In this document: one piece after another, positions 44,158-52,850 of the stretch
How the letters are laid out: each line of letters opens with the position of its first letter
How positions within the stretch are numbered: position 1 is the stretch's first letter
NCBI GenBank assembly: GCA_029881805.1
Contig: JAOULW010000001.1
Location: forward strand, 248,001-312,000
Length of the DNA stretch: 64,000 nt
Source of the DNA: Candidatus Bathyarchaeota archaeon
GTDB lineage: Archaea > Thermoproteota > Bathyarchaeia > Bathyarchaeales > Bathycorpusculaceae
Direction: 5' to 3'
Notes under the pieces: generated by a model
The model's database searches: none
What the model saw: the letters and a program-made list of their open reading frames with translations, nothing else
Told to the model about the DNA's origin: nothing
Program-made: the position numbers and the translations under genes

Positions 44158-44235
44158 AATTTATACATTAGTTCTACGTAGAATATATGTAGTTAAGTGC
44201 AAAACAGCTTTATATTTAAAACGTAGGAACTACAT
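44158..44235. promoter_or_regulatory. Recombinase promoter with operator palindromes
   Basis: Two tandem candidate promoters. TTTATACA (44158) is followed by the 12-bp palindrome TTCTACGTAGAA (44172-44183). TTTATATTTAA (44209-44219) is followed at once by ACGTAGGAACTACAT (44221-44235), the same type as O1 and O2. The tyrosine recombinase starts at ATG 44260. Confidence 0.7.
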
Positions 44236-44259
44236 AGTAAAAACGTAGATGTGAAGTAG

Positions 44260-45555
44260 ATGGAAGTTCAAAATCAAATTCCTGTTCAAATTGAAGTGAA
44301 AGAATCTTCACTTCCCCCCGAATTTGAAGAATACGTAAAAAACAAAATAGAGAAAAACGCTTCAGGTGGAAGGCCACATTTCCTTACAAAAAAGGAAGAT
44401 CCAAGAAGCGAACTTTTAAACATCATTGAACTTGTTTGGATCAAAGGCCGATCTATAGGATCTGTTGCAAGGAAATATGATACAAACTACACGACAATTT
44501 ATAGATGCCTGAAAGATCTTGAAGGCCCAAAACAACAGATCATAACGCATCTTTTAACCTGCCCTAGAAGAAAAATCTTCTTTAACAAGGAATCTGAAAC
44601 AAGCGATTATGAAACAGTTCAAGCATACGTTAGAAGGGCCAAAAGACAGGGGTTAAAACGCTACAAAAAAGTTGTAGGCTTGGCCCTTCAAGTATGGAAG
44701 TTTCTGAAGTATAAAGATCCTGCTAATTGGGATGCTGATGATGTTCTGAACTACTTAACTACAAAATCGGCAGGATCACAGTTTGTGCATCTTGTAGCGA
44801 TCAGGCAAGTTGCCCCCCAAATAGCAGATAAGAAATCATTAGAGAACATCAGCACCATATCCTACAAAGACAAGATTCAACTTCACAAAAAAGACATCTT
44901 TCAACAAGAAACCATCCTGATCGTGAAGGGCCTAGAAGCTTCAGGCCTACACTATCACGCACTCATAATAAAAGTTCACATCACGCTAGGGGCAAGGGAA
45001 GGATCATCTTTAGCACCTAATAGTGGAATGACCGGCCTAACATGGGATCGCTTCAAAAAAGACTTCAGTTTTGTGGATCTCTATGAAACCAAAATCAAAG
45101 GTGGTATATGGTGTAGGGATTGCCCTTTAACCCTATTCTGGGATGAAATCCCACAAGACCTTAAAGACCTATGGATTAAAAGGGGCAAACCGATAACAGA
45201 ACACCTGATTCTTGGTGGCTATAGCGAACTACGGAAAATATACAAGGAAATTAACAAGACGCTGAAAGAATACTACAAGGGAAAACTTGAACCAAGTCTA
45301 TACAATGAAATAACCACCCTGAAACCCCATGATTCCGACAGAATCCATGTAAATCTGCTTTGGGAAGCAGGTGTTCCCCTAGAAATTGTTGCAGGAATGT
45401 ATCTGGGCAGGGGGGAAGGCCTAGGCCTGATGGGTAGAATATGGCTTGATACAAACACTCTGAAGAAACACTATCTAAGTATGACGCAAAGAAGCAAAAG
45501 ATTCCAAGAAGTAAGACAAAAAGTTCAAAACTACAGTGAAGCGTTCAGGGGTTAA
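44260..45555 (+). CDS. Tyrosine recombinase / integrase
   Basis: 431 residues. N-terminal helix-turn-helix-like region (GSVARKYDTNYTTIYRCLKD) is followed by a core-binding domain and the catalytic domain. The Arg I motif is in LGAREGSSLAPNSG (about residue 243), the His-x-x-Arg box in KPHDSDRIHVNLLWEAGVP (about 355), and the nucleophile region is LKKHYLSMT (Tyr about 403). Expected to catalyse integration and excision using the 11-bp cores at the element ends. Its promoter holds the operator palindromes. Confidence 0.88.
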   Translation: MEVQNQIPVQIEVKESSLPPEFEEYVKNKIEKNASGGRPHFLTKKEDPRSELLNIIELVWIKGRSIGSVARKYDTNYTTIYRCLKDLEGPKQQIITHLLTCPRRKIFFNKESETSDYETVQAYVRRAKRQGLKRYKKVVGLALQVWKFLKYKDPANWDADDVLNYLTTKSAGSQFVHLVAIRQVAPQIADKKSLENISTISYKDKIQLHKKDIFQQETILIVKGLEASGLHYHALIIKVHITLGAREGSSLAPNSGMTGLTWDRFKKDFSFVDLYETKIKGGIWCRDCPLTLFWDEIPQDLKDLWIKRGKPITEHLILGGYSELRKIYKEINKTLKEYYKGKLEPSLYNEITTLKPHDSDRIHVNLLWEAGVPLEIVAGMYLGRGEGLGLMGRIWLDTNTLKKHYLSMTQRSKRFQEVRQKVQNYSEAFRG

Positions 45556-45560
45556 TTTCC

Positions 45561-45890
45561 TTGAAACCCCTTCCTTTTCAAACTAGGCCTATCATTTGGG
45601 ATAAGAACCTTTTAGATGCACTCTGTAGGGCATCAGGCAAAAGCCACCAAACCATAAGAACAAACGTGAAAGAACTTACAGAAGTCTTAGACATAAACCT
45701 GCCAAAAATCCACGTAGAAAAAGACAGAACAACCATTGAACTTGTTAATGCCCTTCCCTACTGCACATACAAACACTTTTACCTAGCACAAGAAACAATG
45801 GAACGGAAAAACTGCATCAAAAAAGAATGCCAATTCCTAACATACGTCAAAAAAATAGTTTCATTCGACCAAGGGGATAGTTCTGCATGA
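45561..45890 (+). CDS. Element protein downstream of the recombinase
   Basis: 109 residues with TTG start: RPIIWDKNLLDALCRASGKS, HQTIRTNVKELTEVLDINLP. The helical first half looks like a winged-helix or HTH; the second half has four Cys/His and could bind metal. A recombination directionality factor is conceivable but unproven. Confidence 0.6.
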   Translation: MKPLPFQTRPIIWDKNLLDALCRASGKSHQTIRTNVKELTEVLDINLPKIHVEKDRTTIELVNALPYCTYKHFYLAQETMERKNCIKKECQFLTYVKKIVSFDQGDSSA

Positions 45891-46024
45891 ACGAAAAATG
45901 GCAATTACAAAGAGATCCCCAAGTTCAGGGCATCCACATTGACATTAAAAAAAGGATTATACGGTTCAATCCTAAATATTGGATCAGATTTGAAAGCAGG
46001 GATCTACTACATATCTATGGGTAA
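45887..46024 (+). CDS. Short element protein
   Basis: 45 residues, ATGA-coupled to the previous gene: MNEKWQLQRDPQVQGIHIDI, IIRFNPKYWIRFES. No family. It ends six bases before the 3' end of the convergent 1183-residue gene. Confidence 0.5.
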   Translation: MNEKWQLQRDPQVQGIHIDIKKRIIRFNPKYWIRFESRDLLHIYG

Positions 46025-46029
46025 TATAA

Positions 46030-49000
46030 TTACCCTCGAGCTTTTACCTTTAAGATCGCAAGAACCCCTACAACAAAAATTAATAGGACAAGAATAACTT
46101 TCAAAACAAACTTCATATCAATCTTTAGTCTTGCCTTTTCAAATTCTATTTTTATCTGTTCTTCTTCAACATGAAAGAAGTAACCTTCTTTTTTCATTCC
46201 ATCCAATTCTGCAATATAGTTATATTCACCTTGTGGCAAGTTGATTTCTGCAAATCCTGTTTCATCAGTGAAAACGACACCATTAGAAAAACCATACACA
46301 TATTCAAAAATCTCAATTGCACAATTAGAAGCGGGTTCTCCTGTAACAAAAACCCTGAACACCACGTTCATTGTTGATATACCTGAAGGTTTTTGGCCTG
46401 ATGGGGGCAAGGATATTTCCCATGTAGATAAGGATGAATTGATGATTATGCTTGATCCTGTGTATAGCCAAACTGTCCCATATTCTTGTTCTATTCCATC
46501 CTTCTTTACAGATGTAGCATTTTTTGATATACTACTGATAATGATCTTGTAATCACCACTACCTGTTGCACTGAAAGAAATGCTTGTTTCACTTACAATC
46601 AATAGATTAAAAGTTGTTAGACTATTGTTGAAAACAATGTATTTAGTTGAACTGTATCGTTTCATTAGTAAAGCAATTGGGATTGTTGTATTTCCATAGA
46701 CCCCTGTGCTTAGATCTGTCGAATTTATCAGGACGTCCTGATAGTAGGTTTTTAAACTATATGTTCCATCAAGAAGACTAGATGAGCTTTCAGAGTAACT
46801 TAGAAGTGTAGAACTATTGTATAATTCCCATGAAATATAGCTATCCACGACAAAACCATCTACGTCAATATGGTTAAAAGTGAATTGCCAACAGTAAGCA
46901 GAAACAACTTCATAAATCGCTGTAACATTTAAGTCGCTATCAAGATGCACAGTTCTTGTAGTATCTGTCGAATTATCTTCCCATTTAACAAAAACGTATG
47001 TTGTTCCATTCACAACAAAGTTTGGAAAAACCTGAATTGTATAGTAGTCTTCCGATAAAATCAGGGTAGTATTTGTTTGGCCTAAATAACCTACTGAAGC
47101 TAATGGATGGGGATGAATGAAGGGTGAATAGGGTTCATAAGGTGGTGCAGGATCTGTAGGTGTGGGGGCATCACTGAAATAATTTACACCTGCCGTAATT
47201 CCTTGTTGAGTATTGACAGATATGACACCTGAACAATCAGTGAAGGTATTATTCCAAATCCATGTGTTGTTAAGATAATAAGGATTTGTCGGAACGCTAC
47301 TATTCCAATTTTCATTCCCCAATTTCAATGGAGTTATTATATCAACGAATGAATTGTTGAATATTAATGATGCCCCCCCACGTATCATTATTCCATAAGT
47401 TCCACGGCCATCATTTTGAGGGTAGTCTGTTGTGTCTCCGACAAAAGTGTTATTGTAAAATTCAGCACCTAGACTAGCATACATGACACTTGGTAGCTCA
47501 GCCCATCCTCCGCCATGAATATCTGACATCTGAACCCCAACACCACCAAACATTGTGCAGTAACGCTGAACATAATAGCCGTATTTTGAAGCGGTGCAAG
47601 GGTGTCTGGTGTTGTTGAATTGGCAATATTCGATGTAAACAGGCCCAGCAGTAAAGCTAATTGTTTCAGTTGTGCCTTTTATTCCTACATCATCACGATA
47701 TGGAACACTCCAATCTAGTGTTATTCCTTGCCAATCATATTTTCCGTATATTTTGTTGACATCCATAATCCATGTCGGTTGTCCGCAACCACCATAGAAC
47801 CATTCGTTACCACCAACTTGAACCCCATAACCTGCAATTCCGCCTATTACCCTATGATAAAAGTCGGTTATTACACAATTTGTTATTAACCCTTTACTCC
47901 CTTCTGTCCCGATACCCGCTTTGTGGCTATCAATTACGCAATGGTCTATTAAAAACCCATCAACAAAACTCATACCTATTCCTGTGTTTGTGGTTTCAGA
48001 TTCAGTCTGTATATTCCCAAGTATTGTTAAACCAGATATACGAATATGCTTATTCACAGCATTCATTGCATTCCAATTAGGTGAAGCAGAATTCAATGTT
48101 GTATTACATCCAACAACGCTAAATGTTGCAAGTCTAAATATCGTTTGGGTAGTCAATGAACGCAAGATTGTTGATGGAACATCTTTAAGAACTTGGCCAT
48201 TATTAGTGATGATAGTTGTATTTGTGTATGAACCTATGATGTTTAGCCATGCCCCACTCGGTAATGTTTCCAAATCAATAGGTATTGCCCCCCCATAACC
48301 ATAGCTATATTTGCTGTTCACTACTTCTGTTTGATTGATTATCCAATCTCCTGAAGGAATATACACGGTTCCTCCGCCAGCGTTTATAGCTTCATTAATT
48401 GCCGAGTTTATGCCGGAAGCCGTTACTGGTGTTGGAACTGTCCAACTTGGTTCGGTGTATGCAGAACTGTTGATGCTGTAAGATACTGCAATGGGGCTTG
48501 AATTTAGTGTAAGATTAAAAGAATTGACAGTTGTGTTGAATGTTTGTAATGCTGAAGACCCCCAAATTCCATCAGTATTGTTTAAAAAGATTTTCCAATG
48601 ACATTCTGTATTGCTTGTTTCGTTCAAAGTATGAGTGGTTACATTTGCCCATGCTTGTGAAACATCAGAAGGAAAAAGAACAGCAGTATCGTTTGCCATT
48701 GTGTCCGTTCCATTATCAAAGCTGAAAATATAAGCACTTAAATTGCCTGATTCGGCCTGACAATAAGAGTAAAAGGTAGGTGTTGCCCCTGCTAGGGAAG
48801 ATGTCATTCCCATTTGGGTAACTGTAGGTTGTGATGTTTCATCTTCAATATATTCATCTGACACCTGAATGCAATCAGCATATAATATTTGTTCGATATT
48901 TCCAAGGCCTTTTTGTATTCCGACTTCCACCCTGCTTGTAGGACCGTATCGTGTAGTATTCACGTTTGAAGCACTACAAGTAAGACTTCCATTGATATAG

Positions 49001-49581
49001 AACCCTACTTCCCCCGAACCATCCCCATACTTCCAATAAGCCTGAATTAACCACAAATCATTTAGATTTGCTGTAGGTGTAGTATTCGTAATTTCCTTAG
49101 TTGTTACATCATCGTAATACACTGCATACCACCGATATATTGCTGTCAGGTTTTTTAGTCCAATTCTAAAGTTTTCGCAAGTCGTTCCGTTTCTGAATTT
49201 TATAAAAAATATGTTACCCGAATCAACAGGCATACTTAGGGTTAAGTTAATGTAGGCCACGGCGTAAATTGTGTTTTGGTCTTCAATATTTTTATAAACA
49301 TAAGCGTTTTCTGTTGTTGTGCTTCCATCAATTGAGAATTTTGCCCCGAAATATCCATGATGTTTCCAATCAGTTGTCGTTTCTAATGTTTCCCCTGTTG
49401 AAGTGGTATTTCCTGTCCAATTACTGAAATCGTCAGTTTCAAAACCATCCGTAAAAATTGATGTGGCTTTTGCTTCTTTTATGTAACCTATATAGCCTAT
49501 CATGGATATACTTGCAATTATAATCATTACGTATAGAAACAACATTCCTACGACTTTTTTAGTTTTAATTTTTTTTGACAT
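46030..49581 (-). CDS. Giant secreted beta-helix protein, probable virion spike
   Basis: 1183 residues. Signal-anchor VVGMLFLYVMIIIASISMIG at the N-terminus; a lectin/LamG-like sandwich follows (FETDDFSNWTGNTTSTGETL; LTLSMPVDSGNIFFIKFRNG), then a pectin-lyase-like parallel beta-helix (HIRISGLTILGNIQ; GFLIDHCVIDSHKAGIGTEG), Ig-like modules and a final helix FVLKVILVLLIFVVGVLAIL plus KVKARG, a C-terminal membrane anchor. Many N-x-S/T sites suit a surface glycoprotein. It is the largest gene of the element and heads the structural block, so it is the best receptor-binding spike candidate; inference only. Confidence 0.85.
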   Translation of the reverse strand: MSKKIKTKKVVGMLFLYVMIIIASISMIGYIGYIKEAKATSIFTDGFETDDFSNWTGNTTSTGETLETTTDWKHHGYFGAKFSIDGSTTTENAYVYKNIEDQNTIYAVAYINLTLSMPVDSGNIFFIKFRNGTTCENFRIGLKNLTAIYRWYAVYYDDVTTKEITNTTPTANLNDLWLIQAYWKYGDGSGEVGFYINGSLTCSASNVNTTRYGPTSRVEVGIQKGLGNIEQILYADCIQVSDEYIEDETSQPTVTQMGMTSSLAGATPTFYSYCQAESGNLSAYIFSFDNGTDTMANDTAVLFPSDVSQAWANVTTHTLNETSNTECHWKIFLNNTDGIWGSSALQTFNTTVNSFNLTLNSSPIAVSYSINSSAYTEPSWTVPTPVTASGINSAINEAINAGGGTVYIPSGDWIINQTEVVNSKYSYGYGGAIPIDLETLPSGAWLNIIGSYTNTTIITNNGQVLKDVPSTILRSLTTQTIFRLATFSVVGCNTTLNSASPNWNAMNAVNKHIRISGLTILGNIQTESETTNTGIGMSFVDGFLIDHCVIDSHKAGIGTEGSKGLITNCVITDFYHRVIGGIAGYGVQVGGNEWFYGGCGQPTWIMDVNKIYGKYDWQGITLDWSVPYRDDVGIKGTTETISFTAGPVYIEYCQFNNTRHPCTASKYGYYVQRYCTMFGGVGVQMSDIHGGGWAELPSVMYASLGAEFYNNTFVGDTTDYPQNDGRGTYGIMIRGGASLIFNNSFVDIITPLKLGNENWNSSVPTNPYYLNNTWIWNNTFTDCSGVISVNTQQGITAGVNYFSDAPTPTDPAPPYEPYSPFIHPHPLASVGYLGQTNTTLILSEDYYTIQVFPNFVVNGTTYVFVKWEDNSTDTTRTVHLDSDLNVTAIYEVVSAYCWQFTFNHIDVDGFVVDSYISWELYNSSTLLSYSESSSSLLDGTYSLKTYYQDVLINSTDLSTGVYGNTTIPIALLMKRYSSTKYIVFNNSLTTFNLLIVSETSISFSATGSGDYKIIISSISKNATSVKKDGIEQEYGTVWLYTGSSIIINSSLSTWEISLPPSGQKPSGISTMNVVFRVFVTGEPASNCAIEIFEYVYGFSNGVVFTDETGFAEINLPQGEYNYIAELDGMKKEGYFFHVEEEQIKIEFEKARLKIDMKFVLKVILVLLIFVVGVLAILKVKARG

Positions 49582-49587
49582 TTTTTT

Positions 49588-49782
49588 CTAGTATCCCCTG
49601 TATTTGATCAGCATGAAGCTTGCAACAAGTGAACCTGTAATGCCTGAAAGCAGAACGATCAGAAACACCATAGGCATCTTGTCAGGTGGAATCTGTAGAT
49701 ACCATAATAGCAAAACCCAAAGCAACAGGTATTGAAAGAGATAGGCAAGGCCCTTATGGATTATTGCCCCTGTCAAACCCAT
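49588..49782 (-). CDS. Small two-helix element membrane protein
   Basis: 64 residues: YLFQYLLLWVLLLWYLQIPP and MVFLIVLLSGITGSLVASFM, with a basic end. Such short two-helix proteins are common virion membrane components in archaeal membrane-containing viruses. Role inferred from position. Confidence 0.6.
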   Translation of the reverse strand: MGLTGAIIHKGLAYLFQYLLLWVLLLWYLQIPPDKMPMVFLIVLLSGITGSLVASFMLIKYRGY

Positions 49783-49785
49783 GTT

Positions 49786-50364
49786 TTAGCCTACCCCCAA
49801 ATTCCAAACTCCATGGGATCCTAGAAGCATCCCTGCCTTTGGAAAAACGAAAACATACAATGATCTTGCCATTACAAAGCAGGTGAAGAACAACATCAAC
49901 AAGGGTGGATTTGCCCCCCAATTAGGAACATGATAAAGGGCATGGCCACCACTAACAACAAAGATTGCCAAGACAGAAGGGAATCTTAACCAATTAATGA
50001 CAAAACCTAAACAGAAGATTCCGAAAAACAGTTCTTCTGCTATGCCTACTGCAAAACTTAGAAGTTTTTGGCCGAACATAATTTCTTGGGCCTGAACTGT
50101 TCCATAGACAATGTTAAGGCCTGCAAAAACCAAAATTAGAAGGCCTATCATTCCCCCTGTTACTATCACATTGCTTAGGCTTAATGCAACAGTTCTTTTT
50201 GTGATGCCTGTTAAGATAGATCCGAAAAACCCTACTATCCAAAACCCAAAGGCCACCCAATAATCTTTAACAAAGTTTGGAATTGCCAAACCGAAATAGA
50301 AAAGGATCATTATGAAAGCAAGACTTAGCATCAAAGCGATCCTGTCAAATTGGGCCTGAAACAC
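49786..50364 (-). CDS. CPBP-like intramembrane metalloprotease relative
   Basis: 192 residues with six or seven membrane helices. CPBP/Abi hallmarks: AVGIAEELFFGIFCLGFV for motif 1 (EE present, but the usual following Arg is replaced by Gly), VVSGGHALYHVPNWGAN for the His motif, and LLGSHGVWNLGVG for the last HxxxN. Could process a virion or host membrane protein, or act in host takeover. The missing Arg makes catalysis uncertain. Overlaps the upstream gene start by one base. Confidence 0.75.
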   Translation of the reverse strand: MFQAQFDRIALMLSLAFIMILFYFGLAIPNFVKDYWVAFGFWIVGFFGSILTGITKRTVALSLSNVIVTGGMIGLLILVFAGLNIVYGTVQAQEIMFGQKLLSFAVGIAEELFFGIFCLGFVINWLRFPSVLAIFVVSGGHALYHVPNWGANPPLLMLFFTCFVMARSLYVFVFPKAGMLLGSHGVWNLGVG

Positions 50365-50714
50365 TACCTTTTGCCCCCAAGAACCAAAAGAACAATGCCT
50401 GCAACCATCAGAATTAAGCCAAAGACTTCAAGATTGATGCCTAGTTTGTAAATCACTTCAGGTTCAAAATCCCAATCACCACCATAATCAGGGGGGATTT
50501 CCCACCCATTCCCATCACCGTTTGAAGGTGGTTCACCATCACCGTTTGAAGGTATTTCACCATCACCTTCAGGCCAAGATGGGGGATATTCTTCTTGATC
50601 CCCTGTTTCTTCCATTCCATTTTTGCCTTCAATAGTTTTGCCATAACCAAAGATCAGAAAACTTAGGCCTGCAAGAATCATCATGATAGCGATTAAGGAT
50701 AGAATTTTCTTCAT
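50364..50714 (-). CDS. Element membrane protein with GDG/PSNGD repeat linker
   Basis: 116 residues. N-terminal helix ILSLIAIMMILAGLSFLIFG and C-terminal helix LEVFGLILMVAGIVLLVLGG flank a hydrophilic, Gly/Asp/Pro-rich linker in which EIPSNGDGEPPSNGDGN is encoded by two direct 24-bp DNA repeats. Overlaps the previous gene by four bases. Confidence 0.7.
   Translation of the reverse strand: MKKILSLIAIMMILAGLSFLIFGYGKTIEGKNGMEETGDQEEYPPSWPEGDGEIPSNGDGEPPSNGDGNGWEIPPDYGGDWDFEPEVIYKLGINLEVFGLILMVAGIVLLVLGGKR
50512..50567. repeat. 24-bp tandem repeat in the membrane-protein gene
   Basis: Unit CCATCACCGTTTGAAGGTNNTTCA at 50512-50535 and 50536-50559, followed by a partial copy CCATCACC. Encodes the repeated Pro-Ser-Asn-Gly-Asp-Gly linker on the minus strand. 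Confidence 0.85.
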
Positions 50715-51907
50715 CCCCTTCCACTCCCATCAAAAGTTGTGTATCTGAAAAGTGAAAGCAGAAGGCCCATTATTCCAAGGCCTGAAATCCACGCAAAGAA
50801 TACTAGGCCTGCAATCACTATCACTATGATAATGATTATCCAAAAACCGTATTTTTCCCAAAGAGTGTAGGGTGTAAAGGGAACATAGTCTGATGGCTTT
50901 TCTATTGGTGAAGGATTTGGAGATGTTGAAGGATCTCTAAATTCATATTCCCTTATTACTAAGCATTCCATTCTAATCGTGTAAGTCAGGTAGTAATCAA
51001 CAGGTTTACATTCAATGATTGATCCTTCATACCAATTATAGGTTTGATCATATTTTTCCCATGCCCCTGCAAGCAAGTCGAATGGAAGATAAACAATCAC
51101 AACATTTTTGATGTCAGGATCAAGAACTTTGCCTATATCCCAAGGAATTTCTGAATAAGCAATAGTGTAGCTTCCATCCTGATACATATTCAACTGTGAA
51201 CCGATAGAAGCAATGTTTCGAGCCCATCCCTTATGTGTGATCTCAATGTCAGGCGTGGCCACACCTGAAGTGAATGTTTCTACTTTGGCATTCATTATCC
51301 CAAGCCAATAACCATTAAAACTGTAGTTTTCAGGTGTAGGGCCAAAGTCAGGAATGCCCCAAGGAAGACATGAAAACCTAGCGTAAACACCACCATCAAA
51401 GTTTGAACCTGTCCAAGATCCCCTATGCCCTAAAAAATTACCACACATTGTATAGGGCATTGCTGTTTCATGCACAAAAACAAGGCCACCATACTTATCA
51501 GGAATTTGGGGATCTCCGGATTTGGCATTTGTAGTTATGACAGTTGCAACAGTTCTTACTTGAACATCAAACAGGTATTCGTGATATTCCACTACATACT
51601 TGAATTTTTCATAGTTCTGCTCTAAAGCCTGATAAGGCATCTTGGGGGTTTCTTCCCTAACATCAGAAATATATGCTTGAACGTCAGGCAAACCATACCT
51701 AGGATCATCCACATCCCATTTTAAAGTAGATGCAGAATCAAAAGTTTGGATTTGATCGAGTGAGCTAGATTTAAAAGCAATGAGTTCTGTTCCAAGTTCC
51801 CATCCTGCCCTATAAGTTGAAAAGGGAGTTGAAAAGGGCCTTCCTATTGCACAAATGAGAATTAAGCCTGCAAAAACGATTAAGATTATTCCAATCTTGA
51901 TTTTTAT
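50711..51907 (-). CDS. Element secreted/membrane protein, non-canonical start
   Basis: About 398 residues. From ATG 51712 the frame lacks any signal, but it is open upstream to 51916 and encodes KIGIILIVFAGLILICAIGR, a perfect signal or anchor. No ATG, GTG or TTG lies there. ATC 51910 or ATA 51907 fits a GGTGATC ribosome site 4-7 bases away. The body is beta-rich (LVFVHETAMPYTMCGNFLG), and a C-terminal helix FWIIIIIVIVIAGLVFFAWI anchors it. Probable virion glycoprotein. Confidence 0.7.
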   Translation of the reverse strand: MKIKIGIILIVFAGLILICAIGRPFSTPFSTYRAGWELGTELIAFKSSSLDQIQTFDSASTLKWDVDDPRYGLPDVQAYISDVREETPKMPYQALEQNYEKFKYVVEYHEYLFDVQVRTVATVITTNAKSGDPQIPDKYGGLVFVHETAMPYTMCGNFLGHRGSWTGSNFDGGVYARFSCLPWGIPDFGPTPENYSFNGYWLGIMNAKVETFTSGVATPDIEITHKGWARNIASIGSQLNMYQDGSYTIAYSEIPWDIGKVLDPDIKNVVIVYLPFDLLAGAWEKYDQTYNWYEGSIIECKPVDYYLTYTIRMECLVIREYEFRDPSTSPNPSPIEKPSDYVPFTPYTLWEKYGFWIIIIIVIVIAGLVFFAWISGLGIMGLLLSLFRYTTFDGSGRG

Positions 51908-51957
51908 GATGTTTGATCACCTTCTTGATTTTGAGTTTTGACTAAAAAAGGGGAAAA

Positions 51958-52449
51958 TTAGGGAAAGGTTATGTCACGCAATGCATAACCTTCTGATTGC
52001 CCTGTGATCCATGAAATGCTGAAGTCAAACCCTGAAATGTCCACATCTTGAAAAGTTAGCCTTCCAAATTCCAAAAGGTATGTTGAAGTGTTTTCAGGTG
52101 GCCCTATAATAGTCATTGAAACCTGCACATTATTGTCTTGGGTGAATGTCCACAAAGATTGTGTTAGTTGCCCTGCTAAACTGAACTCTAACAGGTTTTT
52201 AACATCAACTTTTACGTCTTGGGGAACAAAACTTGAAGTTGTCGTTAAGATATGATGAACAACACAACTTTTGCCCCCTACTTTAACATTGACTTCATTA
52301 GCAATGCCTATGTGTTGAAGGTTGTAAGGAATGTTCACACCACCCGATTGAAGATAGCCAAAAGCTGAAATTAGGGCCATGCCTATGAGAATGCCTATCA
52401 CTAAGCCACCTGCCCCACCAAGTAAAGATCCGATTATGAAACCACGCAA
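51958..52449 (-). CDS. Element membrane-anchored protein
   Basis: 163 residues. N-terminal Gly-rich helix FIIGSLLGGAGGLVIGILIG followed by an exported beta-rich domain (VNVKVGGKSCVVHHILTTTS; DNNVQVSMTIIGPPENTST). TTG 52449 start with GGGGGTT upstream. Probable virion surface protein. Confidence 0.7.
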   Translation of the reverse strand: MRGFIIGSLLGGAGGLVIGILIGMALISAFGYLQSGGVNIPYNLQHIGIANEVNVKVGGKSCVVHHILTTTSSFVPQDVKVDVKNLLEFSLAGQLTQSLWTFTQDNNVQVSMTIIGPPENTSTYLLEFGRLTFQDVDISGFDFSISWITGQSEGYALRDITFP

Positions 52450-52479
52450 GCAATGAACCCCCTAGAAAACCGTAGAACT

Positions 52480-52839
52480 CTAGGCTTTTGCTATAGGTGT
52501 CTTTTGCCCTTTGGTGAACCCTGCAATGATCAGCAATATTGATTGAATAGCTAAGACAATGAAGGTTACAAATTGGGTTATGTCCAAGTATTGAGAAATG
52601 AATCCACCTGTAAGGCCACCGATGAATATTAGAATGCCCCCCCATAGTAAAGTCATAAGATCTCTTTTTGCCATGACAATTGTGAATGATAGAATCGCCA
52701 TTTGAAGAACTGCAATAAGTATTCCTTGAACGTAAGCAGGAAGCGAAGGCAAAGCGGAAATGACTAACATTCCAAACAGGCCACCGAGATAAAGGAAAAG
52801 GATGATTACAATGAAGCTTCCAAGGTCAAACTTTGCCAT
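52480..52839 (-). CDS. Four-helix element membrane protein
   Basis: 119 residues almost wholly hydrophobic: FIVIILFLYLGGLFGMLVIS, ILIAVLQMAILSFTIVMA, LLWGGILIFIGGLTGGFIS and FIVLAIQSILLIIAGF. GGTGATT lies five bases before ATG 52839. Small polytopic proteins like this are major membrane components of spindle-shaped virus particles; here that role is only inferred. Confidence 0.7.
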   Translation of the reverse strand: MAKFDLGSFIVIILFLYLGGLFGMLVISALPSLPAYVQGILIAVLQMAILSFTIVMAKRDLMTLLWGGILIFIGGLTGGFISQYLDITQFVTFIVLAIQSILLIIAGFTKGQKTPIAKA

Positions 52840-52850
52840 GTTAATCACCG

